A stretch of 33,763 bases of DNA from Acidobacteriota bacterium (GTDB lineage Bacteria > Acidobacteriota > Blastocatellia > RBC074), in the NCBI GenBank assembly GCA_022072205.1, contig JAJVID010000069.1, positions 13,297 to 47,059 of the forward strand, written 5' to 3'. The notes beneath the pieces are model-generated. The model was given only the letters and a program-made list of their open reading frames with translations, ran no database searches and was not told where the DNA came from. The translations under genes were made by a program, and so were the position numbers. This document shows positions 6,542 to 14,178 of the stretch, one piece after another. How positions within the stretch are numbered: position 1 is the first letter of the stretch; every line of letters begins with the position of its first letter.

Positions 6542-7693
6542 ATGAAGAAACGAACTGTGTTTTTCGCAATTTTACCGATGCTGCTTGCCTTGCTGCTCAT
6601 TGCCGGCGCGACTACAACGCAGCGCGCGAAAGCTCCGCTGTTCGAGCAGGCCGATCTTTTCCAGCAGGGTGAAGGCGGCGTGCATACCTATCGCATCCCG
6701 GCGCTGGCCGTGACGAAGAAAGGCGCCTTGCTCGCTGTTGCCGATGCGCGGCATGAAAGCGCAGCGGACTTGCCCGGCGTGATTGATCTCGTGATGCGGC
6801 GTAGCGCCGATTTGGGCAGGACGTGGGAGCCGATTACAGTCATTCGCAATCCGCCCGGTCGCGCCGGCGCGGGCGATCCCAGCCTGCTTTTGGATCGTCG
6901 CACGGGGCGCGTGTTTTGTTTTTACGCTTACGGCCCGCCGGGCGTCGGCTTCTTTCATTCCGCGCCCTGCAACGCAGCGGCGGACAATTGCATGCACGCG
7001 CAATTCATCTACAGCGATGACGACGGCAAAACGTGGTCGGAGCCGGTGGACATCACCGCGCAGATCAAAGCGCCGGAGTGGGACGCGCTCTTTGCGAGTT
7101 CCGGGCACGGAATTCAGTTACGCAGTGGGCGCTTGTTGCAGCCATACGTGATGCGCAAAGGCAAAGAGACGTGGACGGCCAATGCATACAGCGACGACGG
7201 CGGCAAAACATGGCGGATGGGGCAGCCTGCGGGGATGTACGTCAACGAAAGCAAAGCCATCGAAATGCCTGATGGCACGGTGCGACAAAACATCCGGCAC
7301 AACAACGACACGGACGACAAGCGGGTTCGTTTCACTGCTACTTCGCGCGATGGTGGCGTGACGTTCGGCCCGATGCAGCCGCTGCCCGATCTGATTGACC
7401 CCTGGGTCAACGCAGACATTCTGCGTTACGACCGGCAGAAAGCCATCTTGTTCAGCCATCCGGCTGATGCCAGACAGCGCGCGCGGCTGACGGTGCGGGC
7501 GAGTTTCGACCAGGCGCAAACGTGGCCGCTGGCGCGCGTAATTCACGACGGGCCGGCAGCGTATTCGACGATGGCCGTGCTGCCGGATGGCACGATTGGT
7601 TTGCTGTACGAACGGGGCGACAGGAATCCCTACGAAAAAATCACCTTTGCCCGCTTCAATCTTGAGTGGCTGAAACACACGCCGCGTCCGTGA
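6542..7693 (+). CDS. nanH: Exo-alpha-sialidase (neuraminidase), secreted
   Basis: A 383-residue sialidase-fold protein (GH33-like). An N-terminal hydrophobic signal (residues 4-22) precedes FQQGEGGVHTYRIPALAV, whose R-I-P motif supplies the first arginine (R51) of the substrate-binding triad. Four Asp-box signatures follow: SADLGRTW, SDDDGKTW, SDDGGKTW and the degenerate SRDGGVTF. The segment YVNESKAIEMPDGTVRQNIRH resembles the region carrying the catalytic Glu, and LLYERGD near the C-terminus is also typical. It would release terminal sialic acid from glycoconjugates outside the cytoplasm, feeding the mutarotase, carrier and lyase of the same locus. The ATG at 6542 is chosen because it begins the signal peptide 5 nt after the mutarotase stop; the open frame extends further upstream only as an overlap. 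Confidence 0.9.
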   Translation: MKKRTVFFAILPMLLALLLIAGATTTQRAKAPLFEQADLFQQGEGGVHTYRIPALAVTKKGALLAVADARHESAADLPGVIDLVMRRSADLGRTWEPITVIRNPPGRAGAGDPSLLLDRRTGRVFCFYAYGPPGVGFFHSAPCNAAADNCMHAQFIYSDDDGKTWSEPVDITAQIKAPEWDALFASSGHGIQLRSGRLLQPYVMRKGKETWTANAYSDDGGKTWRMGQPAGMYVNESKAIEMPDGTVRQNIRHNNDTDDKRVRFTATSRDGGVTFGPMQPLPDLIDPWVNADILRYDRQKAILFSHPADARQRARLTVRASFDQAQTWPLARVIHDGPAAYSTMAVLPDGTIGLLYERGDRNPYEKITFARFNLEWLKHTPRP

Positions 7694-8005
7694 CGACTGG
7701 CTCCGCTCCGCCCGGGTCGGCCCCAAAGCTTCAGGCGCCAGCCCGGACTCTCGTTCCGCGAGCTGGCGCGCGAGACATTGTGGGCGTGCGATTCACGCTT
7801 AAAGAGATTGACTCAAGAACCGGACCTCGAAAGCGGCGCTGAGACGAAGCGGCGGGCCGGACAGTATTCGCCAGAAGATCAACGCATACAAAGCGATTAT
7901 AGCCGTGCCAATTTCGTATGGTCTGGTTTAGACTACAGCCCGTCTTCAAAACTACAGAGAAGACCGATAAGGCTCACGATCAACAACACAAGAGAGGAAT
8001 CACCT
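7694..8005. other. Intergenic stretch of 312 bases with one hairpin
   Basis: No gene is supported here. A hairpin at 7735-7769 pairs GCGCCAGC (7735-7742) with GCTGGCGC (7762-7769), with an inner CTCG/CGAG. It begins 42 nt after the sialidase stop and may end or protect that transcript; it has no U-tract. The rest (about 7790-7990) must hold the promoter of the lipoprotein gene, but no convincing -35/-10 pair is seen. Confidence 0.45.
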
Positions 8006-8515
8006 ATGAAAAAACGCACGGCTTTAAATTCGCTGCTTCTTCTGGCGGCTTGCATGTTTTTGTTCTCAGCTTGTTCACGACAATCGAGAACAACCGGTAC
8101 CGACACCAGTTCATCCGGCGCGGGCGCCGCGACATCATCGCCTTCGGTTGCCAGTCAGCCGGAAACTCAACCGTCGCCCCAGACGCCCGCTTCGTCGCAG
8201 GCCGCCAAAACCGGATGGTGGGTTCGCATCAATCCCGCTGCGACGACCGCTCAAACGATCACCTTCCAGGTCGGCACCAGCAAACTTCAACGCGAAGAAT
8301 GGCGCGTCTGGAACGCGGGCGAACCGGCGGAATTCGACGTGCCTGAAAAATACGCGCAGGCGCCGCGTCTTTACCTTCGCGGGAACGTCTCACCCATCGG
8401 CAAACTTGCGACGCTCTGCCTGATGTACAAAGATCGCGGCGTCGAGCACATGAGCTTCAACGACGACGATTCCGAAACGAAGAGCCAGACCGAAATAGAC
8501 ATCAAGTGCCGTTGA
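8006..8515 (+). CDS. Small predicted lipoprotein, function unknown
   Basis: A 169-residue exported protein. The signal sequence MKKRTALNSLLLLAAC contains a textbook lipobox (LAAC, C16); a second candidate is FSAC at C23. A Ser/Thr/Pro/Ala-rich linker (about residues 30-70) leads to a compact C-terminal domain beginning GWWVRINPAAT. That domain contains TITFQVGTSKLQREEWRVW, Cys residues near CLMYKDRG and a Cys close to the C-terminus. I do not recognise the domain. The ATG at 8006 has AGAGGA 8 nt upstream, which decides the start against a longer open frame. It is probably monocistronic: a long inverted repeat follows 18 nt after the stop. Confidence 0.75.
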   Translation: MKKRTALNSLLLLAACMFLFSACSRQSRTTGTDTSSSGAGAATSSPSVASQPETQPSPQTPASSQAAKTGWWVRINPAATTAQTITFQVGTSKLQREEWRVWNAGEPAEFDVPEKYAQAPRLYLRGNVSPIGKLATLCLMYKDRGVEHMSFNDDDSETKSQTEIDIKCR

Positions 8516-8533
8516 GCCTGAGGGGACAAATTC

Positions 8534-8610
8534 ACCGCGGAGGACGCGGAGGAACGCAGAGGGTAATCAGCGCTATTCTTTCCTCTGCGTTTCTCCGCGT
8601 CCTCCGCGGT
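8534..8610. repeat. Long inverted repeat with 9-10-nt periodic arms
   Basis: Arms 8534-8562 and 8582-8610 are 29 bp with one mismatch, around a 19-nt spacer. Within the left arm CGC(G/A)GAGG recurs starting at 8536, 8545 and 8555. It sits 18 nt after the lipoprotein stop and 26 nt before the AlkZ-like ATG. Confidence 0.9.
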
Positions 8611-8636
8611 TGGCTTCCCTGTGTCACCGACAAATA

Positions 8637-9722
8637 ATGACCAAGCCTGATATTGCGCGCCTGCGGCTTCACAACCAGCGCATCGCCGGAGACAAGTTCG
8701 AGCGCCCAGCCGATGTCGTATCCTGGCTGGGCGCAGTCCAGGCTCAGGACTACCTCGGCGCGCTCTGGGCGGTCGGGCTGCGGATGCGCAGCGCGATAGA
8801 AGCCGACATCGAGCAGGCGCTCGCCAATCGAACGATCATCCGCACGTGGCCGATGCGGGGCACGCTGCATTTCGTGGCGGCTGCGGACACGCGATGGATG
8901 CTCGAACTGCTGACGCCACGCATCGTGGACAACAACGCGCAACGCCTTCTCCGTCAGTTCGGCCTCGACGAAGCTGTCTTTGCGCGTAGTAAAGATTTGT
9001 TCGAGCGCGCGCTCGAAGGCGGCAAGCGCCTGACGCGAAACGCAATGTACGAGGCGCTGGAGGCGGGAGGCGTTTCAACCGTTGATGGGCGCGGCCTCCA
9101 CATTCTGGGGCGGCTGGCGCAAGACGGCGTCATCTGCTTCGGATCGCGCGAAGGCAAGCAGCAAACATTCGCATTGCTCGATGAATGGGCGCCGAAGTCG
9201 AAGCGGATGCCGCGCGACGAAGCGTTGGCCGAACTCGCCAAACGCTACTTCACGAGTCACGGCCCGGCGACGTTGCAGGATTTCGCGTGGTGGTCGGGGC
9301 TGACGGCGGCTGACGCAAAGGCTGGCCTTGAAATGGCGAAACGGTTTCTCGTTCAAGAAGTCAGCGACAGTCAGATCTACTGGCTCTCTTCGTCAATGCC
9401 CGCCGCAAAAGATTCCGCGACGACCGTATATTTGCTGCCGGCTTATGACGAGTACACGGTCGCACACAAAGACCGCAGCGCCGTCCTCGACCCGAAATAT
9501 ACAAAACAGGCAAATTCCGGAAACGGCATCTTCTACCCGACGATCATTGTGAATGGCCAAATTGTCGGCACATGGAAGCGCACGGTAAAGAAAGATAGGC
9601 TGACCGTCACGCCAAACCCATTCGCTAAACTCAAGCGCGCCGAAGCTCGCGCCTTCGCTGAGGCAGCAAGCCGCTACGGAGAGTTTCTTGGCGCGAAATC
9701 AATCGAAAAATTTCCGCTTTGA
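8637..9722 (+). CDS. Winged-helix DNA-binding protein of the HTH_42 / AlkZ-like DNA glycosylase family
   Basis: A 361-residue cytosolic protein with the features of the HTH_42 (YcaQ/AlkZ) superfamily. The N-terminus reads LHNQRIAGDKF, then SWLGAVQAQDYLGALWAVGLR, then IIRTWPMRGTLHFVAAADTRWML. These are hallmark blocks of the family. The Q35-A-Q37 pair matches the Q-x-Q catalytic motif known from AlkZ, which excises alkylated bases and opens interstrand crosslinks. YcaQ-type members have Q-x-D instead. The tandem winged-helix core follows (TRNAMYEALEAGG to ATLQDFAWWSGLTAADAK) and then LLPAYDEYTVAHKDRS, another family landmark. The ATG at 8637 is used; the longer frame from a TTG at 8610 starts inside the inverted repeat. 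Neither has an evident ribosome-binding site. The damage specificity is inferred. Confidence 0.82.
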   Translation: MTKPDIARLRLHNQRIAGDKFERPADVVSWLGAVQAQDYLGALWAVGLRMRSAIEADIEQALANRTIIRTWPMRGTLHFVAAADTRWMLELLTPRIVDNNAQRLLRQFGLDEAVFARSKDLFERALEGGKRLTRNAMYEALEAGGVSTVDGRGLHILGRLAQDGVICFGSREGKQQTFALLDEWAPKSKRMPRDEALAELAKRYFTSHGPATLQDFAWWSGLTAADAKAGLEMAKRFLVQEVSDSQIYWLSSSMPAAKDSATTVYLLPAYDEYTVAHKDRSAVLDPKYTKQANSGNGIFYPTIIVNGQIVGTWKRTVKKDRLTVTPNPFAKLKRAEARAFAEAASRYGEFLGAKSIEKFPL

Positions 9723-9760
9723 CTCGTGAAGAAAGCAACTCCGCCTGCGTATTCATACTG

Positions 9761-9796
9761 CGTGGTAAAACCACGCAACTGCGCGGTTTTGCCACG
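9761..9796. terminator. Hairpin between convergent genes, possible bidirectional terminator
   Basis: CGTGGTAAAACCACGCA (9761-9777) pairs with 9780-9796 over 17 bp with two G/T-type mismatches and a 2-nt loop. It lies between the 3' ends of the AlkZ-like gene (9722) and the TIGR03437 gene (9811). There is no long U-run, so the terminator role is a guess from position. Confidence 0.5.
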
Positions 9797-9810
9797 GACT
9801 CTGCGTTGAG

Positions 9811-10800
9811 CTATGGCGCTCGATAAGTGAAAGAAATTCCCTTCTCACTGCATCTGTCCGCGTCATCCGACCCGGTGCAGATGTGGATTGAGACTGGCTG
9901 GCCGGAGTTGATCGGCAGGTAAGGGACGACGAAATTCACCTGATCCACTCCGACGAATCCCGGCGCGCGACCGGCGAAGAGATAGCCCGCGCGGAGGATG
10001 CGCGCTCCGTTGATGGTTCGATACTCGACATAGGTCGGATACGCCGTAGCCCAGGGCGGGTCGGGCGGAATGGTTCCCTCAGGTTCGTGATCCGAGATTT
10101 TTCCGAGTCCGGTCAGATAAGCCACCAGGGTCTGGCCGAAGGAAATTTCCGATGGCGGACGCCACGACGGAAATTCGAGGATGCCGTTGCTGAAGAACTC
10201 AGGCGCGTGCGAGTTCACCTTTAAAGTGATCGTGTTCGAGCTTACTTTTGTAACTCCATCGGGCAGCGCGCGAAGAACAATGAATTCGTAATCTCTCCCC
10301 TCAAAGTTGGAGAAGCGGCTGTAACCGTCGCCGTCTTCCTCACTGAAGGGTTTGTAGAAGAACATCGGGACCTGAAAGTTGATCTGGTTCGGGCCGACGT
10401 ACAGAAGCGGCGCCGCGCGCCAACCGCAACGGTTGTACGATCCGGAAATCGTCGAGTCCCAATCAGCGGCGCGCCACAGCACTTGAACCCTGCCAAGCAG
10501 GCGCGAGAGCGGAACGTCTGGGGCGACGAACTCTTCTCCGGTTTCGGCGAATCGCGCGCCCCACAGCACAGCCAGTCCGCCCGGAGCGATACGGCCGCTG
10601 TACGTCGTGGCGTTCGTGACGGCTGACAGCGCCGGGCGAATGAAGCTACTTCCCTTCCTGATCTCGACGCAGGACTCAGTTCCGTTGAGGATGAATTCGT
10701 TCAGCTTGCCGGCGCTCGAGACGGCAGGGGGTTCGACAAAAAAGCGGAAAAGAAAGCCGCAGCAGAGGACAGCCCAAAAGACAAATCGAAATGCGGTCAT
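9811..10800 (-). CDS. TIGR03437-type (Solibacter) secreted protein
   Basis: A 329-residue protein with an N-terminal hydrophobic signal (residues 3-22). It carries the recurring pattern of the acidobacterial TIGR03437 family in two related halves. The first reads ALSAVTNATTYSGRIAPGGLAVLWGARFAE, later APLLYVGPNQINFQVP. The second has TLVAYLTGLGKISDHEP and then GFVGVDQVNFVVPYLP near the C-terminus. The family is normally found at the C-terminus of large exported proteins; here it stands nearly alone. Its biochemical role is unknown. It starts 19 nt after the stop of the selenoprotein gene on the same strand, so the two are probably cotranscribed, and its 3' end faces the AlkZ-like gene across a hairpin. 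Confidence 0.8.
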   Translation of the reverse strand: MTAFRFVFWAVLCCGFLFRFFVEPPAVSSAGKLNEFILNGTESCVEIRKGSSFIRPALSAVTNATTYSGRIAPGGLAVLWGARFAETGEEFVAPDVPLSRLLGRVQVLWRAADWDSTISGSYNRCGWRAAPLLYVGPNQINFQVPMFFYKPFSEEDGDGYSRFSNFEGRDYEFIVLRALPDGVTKVSSNTITLKVNSHAPEFFSNGILEFPSWRPPSEISFGQTLVAYLTGLGKISDHEPEGTIPPDPPWATAYPTYVEYRTINGARILRAGYLFAGRAPGFVGVDQVNFVVPYLPINSGQPVSIHICTGSDDADRCSEKGISFTYRAP

Positions 10801-10819
10801 CGCTGAACCTCCTTACATT

Positions 10820-11989
10820 TCATTTCTGCTTTTTGACTTGCGGCAACCGGCGCGGCGCGTAATAAGGCTTGCCGTTCAGCTTCTGCACCTCTTTCAAAAA
10901 GCTCGTTCCGTAATCGCGTTCGGCGTCCGAGAGCGCCCAAGCCTGGCGTTTGTAATTCCAGCTTTCGGGGTTGAGCCGCTGCGCCTCTTTGTAATGCCGA
11001 ATTGAAGCTGCGCTTTGGCCGTTACGGTAAAGATATTCGGCCAGCGCGAATTCAGCCGACGCGCGCGCCCAATCGGGGTTTTGCGGCGCGAGGCGTTCTT
11101 TCAATTCCTTCTCGCTCAATGCGAAGACACTGCGGTCGCCGTTCGCCGCCCAATCGCGGATGGCGTCGAGGTACTCCGAGGCTTCGAGGCCGGTCATCCC
11201 CTTGTAGCGGTTGTCAACGTATGCGACTTCGTTCGGGCGCACGATGCGGCCTTGTTCGTTGATCCAGACAGCGGTCGGCACGTTGACCATGTCGTAAAGC
11301 CGCGTGACCAGATGCTGGGTGTCAACGAGGACTGTGTATTCCGGCTTCGCGGCTTCGATCCATTTGCCCGCGTCTTTGACTCCGCCGGTGTCCTGGGCTA
11401 CTGAGACGATCTCGAAATTTTTGTCCTTCAGCTCGCTGTAAAGTTTCTGCCATCCTGGCAGATCGAAGCGGCAGCCTCACCACGACGCCCAGGTCAGCAG
11501 CAAAACTTTCTTGCCGCGAAAATCCGAAAGCGAATGCTGCCTGCCGTTCATGTCCGGCAGCCTGAAGTTAGGCGCGACAAGCGATTTGATAAAGCTGTTC
11601 TGCTCTTCGGCGCGCGGGCCGAAATACCACACGTCGCCCTCGTGAGCCACAGGCTGCTTGAGCAATCGCGCGAACTCGCTCAGGTTGAACAGCCTCTTCG
11701 ATCCCTGTCCGGATAGAAACGCCGCGCGGCGTCCGCGCGGGATCGGGAAGCAGAGTTCGTCGCGGCAAACGCCTTGCGGTTTGATCACGAAGCCTGTCGC
11801 GCGTTTCAGGTCGGCCAGCGTTACCCACAGATCGCCGGCGTCGGCGGTGGAGGTTGCGGGCGCCGCGGCTATTTCCGTCGCGCGGCTGTCGTAAATCACC
11901 GTGCGATGGCCAGTCTCGGCGGCAAGCGCGGTGATCGAAACCAACAGACAGACCATCGAGACGCAAAGAAGAATTTGCATTTTCAGCAT
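10820..11989 (-). CDS. Exported thioredoxin-fold selenoprotein (redoxin/TlpA-like) with in-frame UGA at the active site
   Basis: I read two same-frame ORFs (10820-11290 and 11477-11989) as one gene of 390 codons in which UGA at 11477-11479 encodes selenocysteine 171. A signal peptide (LLCVSMVCLLVSITALA, cut near residue 24) starts the protein. An unrecognised domain follows (about 30-135), with a Cys pair in GVCRDELCFPIPR. The redoxin domain begins SLVAPNFRLPDMNGRQHSL, continues KKVLLLTWASW-U171-G-C173-R and includes the cis-Pro loop NVPTAVWI at about 236-243. A TPR-like helix pair (SAEFALAEYLYRNGQ, IRHYKEAQRLNPES) ends it. The UGA sits exactly where the first redox Cys follows W-A-S-W, no other stop interrupts the frame, and a SECIS-like hairpin lies immediately downstream. 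It is probably a periplasmic oxidoreductase. GGAGG lies 4 nt before the ATG. The alternative is a nonsense mutation. Confidence 0.82.
11446..11462 (-). promoter_or_regulatory. Predicted bacterial SECIS element
   Basis: In the mRNA UCUGCCA pairs perfectly with UGGCAGA (7 bp) around a GGA apical loop. The stem starts 14 nt and the loop 21 nt after the UGA. Bacterial SECIS elements lie inside the reading frame just after the UGA, with a short stem and a small loop that has G at its 5' side; this hairpin fits on all points. SelB binding is inferred. Confidence 0.75.
11477..11479 (-). other. In-frame UGA, predicted selenocysteine codon (Sec171)
   Basis: The codon follows TGG of W-A-S-W and precedes GGC TGC CGC (Gly-Cys-Arg). 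Reading continues open for a further 218 codons that contain the expected second half of the redoxin domain. Confidence 0.8.
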
Positions 11990-12026
11990 TCAGCCTCCTC
12001 AGATTGAATTGGAGAAACAGGCAAGC

Positions 12027-12131
12027 GGAGAGAACACGGAAAACACGGAAATAACGGAACAGACGGAAGAGGAAAAACCATCAGAGATTTTCCGTCTGTT
12101 CCGTTATTTCCGTGTTTTCCGTGTTCTCTCC
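12027..12131. repeat. Perfect 42-bp inverted repeat with 9-nt periodic arms
   Basis: Arms 12027-12068 and 12090-12131 are exact reverse complements over 42 bp, with a 21-nt spacer. The left arm is made of near-copies of a 9-nt unit of the form NNACGGAAN, four in a row. It lies 42 nt beyond the stop of the MFS gene and 37 nt upstream of the selenoprotein ATG. In RNA this would be an extremely stable hairpin. Confidence 0.95.
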
Positions 12132-12173
12132 TTCTTTGATTCGGCGCAATTGTCCGTCAACGGCGGCGCGTTG

Positions 12174-13460
12174 TCATCCGTTTTCCAGCAGCACGGACTT
12201 TCGCGGATCAACCATCAGCCACATCACCACGCCGAAAACAAACACTGCGGCCATCACGTAAAACGGCAGCGTCCATGATCCCCAGGTTTTTACCGCGTAG
12301 CCCACGACCAGCGGCGCAATCGCTCCGCCGACGTTGCCGACGGTGTTCATGCATCCGGTCACGACTCCGGCGTATTTTCTGCCGACATCCAGACAGACGG
12401 ACCACGCGGCGCTGGCAGTGATCATTTGGAGTCCCAGCGCCAACGCCAGCAGCAGCGCCGCCGTGCGATTGTCTTCAACTCGCGCGACCGCAACCAGCGT
12501 GATCGCGCTCGCCGCGTAACCGAAAACTCCGAGGCCGCATCGAGCCAGCTTCAGATTGCCCGTGCGCCGGGCCAGCCAATCGGTCGCCCAGCCGCCGATC
12601 AATAATGCCGGCGCGCTCACCAGCCAGGGCGCCGCCGCCAGCCACTTCGTCGAACCGGTCGAAAACCCGCGAGCTTTGAGCAGGTAGGTCGGCAGCCACG
12701 TGATGTAAAAATACAGCCCGTAGGCGTAGGCGAAATACATCAGGCAGATGAAAGCCAGATTCGCGCTCGTCAACAGAGTCTTCCAGGGGATGCGATGCGA
12801 CTCGTCTAACTCCCGCTCGTTTCGATCCGCGCGAATCAACTTCAATTCGGCTTCGTTGACCGATGGATGTTCTTCGGGGAGATTGCGGAACCAGCGATGC
12901 CACGCCACACACCACAACACGCCTATGACGCCGCATTCGACAAACACCCAGCGCCAGCTTTGCCATTCGAGCAGCGTAAAAACCAGCGGCGCTGTCATCG
13001 CCGAACCGATGGCCAGACCCACGAACGAGACGCTCATCGCGCGTCCCTGCTCGCGTTGCGGGAACCAGCGCGAGACCGCCCGCGCGATGTTCGGGAAAGC
13101 TCCCGCTTCGCCCGCCCCGAACAGAAAACGGATGGCGAGCAGCGGCCAGAACCCGAAAGCCGCTCCGGTCAGCGCGGTGAACGCCGACCACCACAACACG
13201 ACGCGCGTCAAAGCCAATCGCGCGCCGAAACGATCGCCCAGCCATCCGCCGGGAATTTCAAACGCGGCGTAGGCGATGGTGAACGCGCTGAAGATCCATC
13301 CTTGTTGGTCGGGCGTGAGATTGAATTCGCGGGCGATTGACGGCATCGCGGCGGAGATGCTCAAGCGGTCGAGATAGGTGATGACGGTCAGCGCGAAAAC
13401 CAGCCAGAGCGTGGTGTAACGCGCGCGAGTGGCGATCATATTTTCAGTCGAGATTGACAT
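12174..13460 (-). CDS. MFS transporter, anion:cation symporter-like (sugar acid/hexuronate type)
   Basis: A 428-residue carrier with about 12 membrane segments. TM1 and its loop read LWLVFALTVITYLDRLSISAAMPSIAREFNL, with the conserved Y-L-D-R. Motif A is GGWLGDRFGARLAL, and TM4 has IRFLFGAGEAGAFPNIARAVSRWFP. WRWVFVECGVIGVLWCVAWHRWFRNLPEEHPSVNEAE precedes the central loop. Together these blocks are typical of the ACS family, which moves galactonate, glucarate, hexuronates and related organic anions. No catabolic gene is adjacent, so the substrate is open. The open frame reaches a TTG at 13550, but I prefer the ATG at 13460; no strong Shine-Dalgarno sequence supports either. It is divergent from the Uma2 gene, and the 124-nt gap must hold both promoters. 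Confidence 0.85.
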   Translation of the reverse strand: MSISTENMIATRARYTTLWLVFALTVITYLDRLSISAAMPSIAREFNLTPDQQGWIFSAFTIAYAAFEIPGGWLGDRFGARLALTRVVLWWSAFTALTGAAFGFWPLLAIRFLFGAGEAGAFPNIARAVSRWFPQREQGRAMSVSFVGLAIGSAMTAPLVFTLLEWQSWRWVFVECGVIGVLWCVAWHRWFRNLPEEHPSVNEAELKLIRADRNERELDESHRIPWKTLLTSANLAFICLMYFAYAYGLYFYITWLPTYLLKARGFSTGSTKWLAAAPWLVSAPALLIGGWATDWLARRTGNLKLARCGLGVFGYAASAITLVAVARVEDNRTAALLLALALGLQMITASAAWSVCLDVGRKYAGVVTGCMNTVGNVGGAIAPLVVGYAVKTWGSWTLPFYVMAAVFVFGVVMWLMVDPRKSVLLENG

Positions 13461-13584
13461 ACGAAGGTAAACAGGCGGCTCAGAAGCTTCCAGCCTTTTT
13501 GACAAGATGTTATAAGGGCGAATCACGAACCGTCCGGGAAAGTGGGGCAAGTTTACCGACCTTCATCCGGTTGTCAAATTTTGT

Positions 13585-14154
13585 ATGGAACAAGCCGCTC
13601 AAACGATCATCCTGCGAAACATCAGTTGGGAGACGTATCAGCGCCTGCTCGAAGAGCGCGGCAGAGACGCTCAGCCGCGCTACAACTATCACCTGGGCAA
13701 GCTGGAAATTTCAGTCACATCCGCCGAACGCGAGAGGATCAAACAGACGATTGATGAGTTAGTAGCTTCTCTTGCCGCCGAGATTGGCGTTCACGTCGAA
13801 GCCTGCGAGCGCGTCACGTTTCAGGCCGAGGATTTGGACAGCGGCTTTGAACCCGACTCCTGCTTTTACATCGAAAACGCCGGAGTGGTTCGCGCCCGGA
13901 AGAAAGTTGATCTGACCGAAGACCCTGTGCCGGATTTGGCGATAGAGATCGCCATCACCAGTCCGTCGCTCAACAAACTGCCGATCTTCGCCACACTCGG
14001 CGTGCGCGAAGTCTGGCGCTACAGCGCGGACGGCCTGACGATTCACAAACTGGCTGGCGACGATTACCACGAACTTCCGTCGAGTGAGGTGCTGCCCGGA
14101 GTGGAACGCTTGACGCTCACGCGATTGATTGCAGGCGCCCGGCGAGTGTCGTGA
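13585..14154 (+). CDS. Uma2 family protein (DUF820, restriction-endonuclease-like fold)
   Basis: A 189-residue protein with the blocks of the Uma2 family: SWETYQRLLEERG at the start, NYHLGKLEISVTSAERERIKQTIDELVASLAAEIG, then EPDSCFYI, then VPDLAIEIAITSPSLNKLPIFATLGVREVWRYSADGL. The acidic residues in EPDS and AIEI plus the following Lys (SLNKL) correspond to the D-ExK nuclease-like core. The family is very abundant in cyanobacteria and some Acidobacteriota; its function is unknown despite the nuclease fold. A second member lies at 24104. It converges on the large secreted protein with a gap of 24 nt. Confidence 0.85.
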   Translation: MEQAAQTIILRNISWETYQRLLEERGRDAQPRYNYHLGKLEISVTSAERERIKQTIDELVASLAAEIGVHVEACERVTFQAEDLDSGFEPDSCFYIENAGVVRARKKVDLTEDPVPDLAIEIAITSPSLNKLPIFATLGVREVWRYSADGLTIHKLAGDDYHELPSSEVLPGVERLTLTRLIAGARRVS

Positions 14155-14178
14155 CGATTCCGCCCAACCACGATGCCC

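Noticed and set aside
11291..11476. Frameshift or missing sequence as the explanation for the two thioredoxin-like ORFs
   Set aside because: Both parts are in the same frame and the 62 codons between read through with sensible residues; only the single TGA separates them, so no indel is needed.
12027..12131. CRISPR-like or direct-repeat array
   Set aside because: The units are 9 nt without unique spacers, and the structure is an inverted repeat. No cas genes are present.
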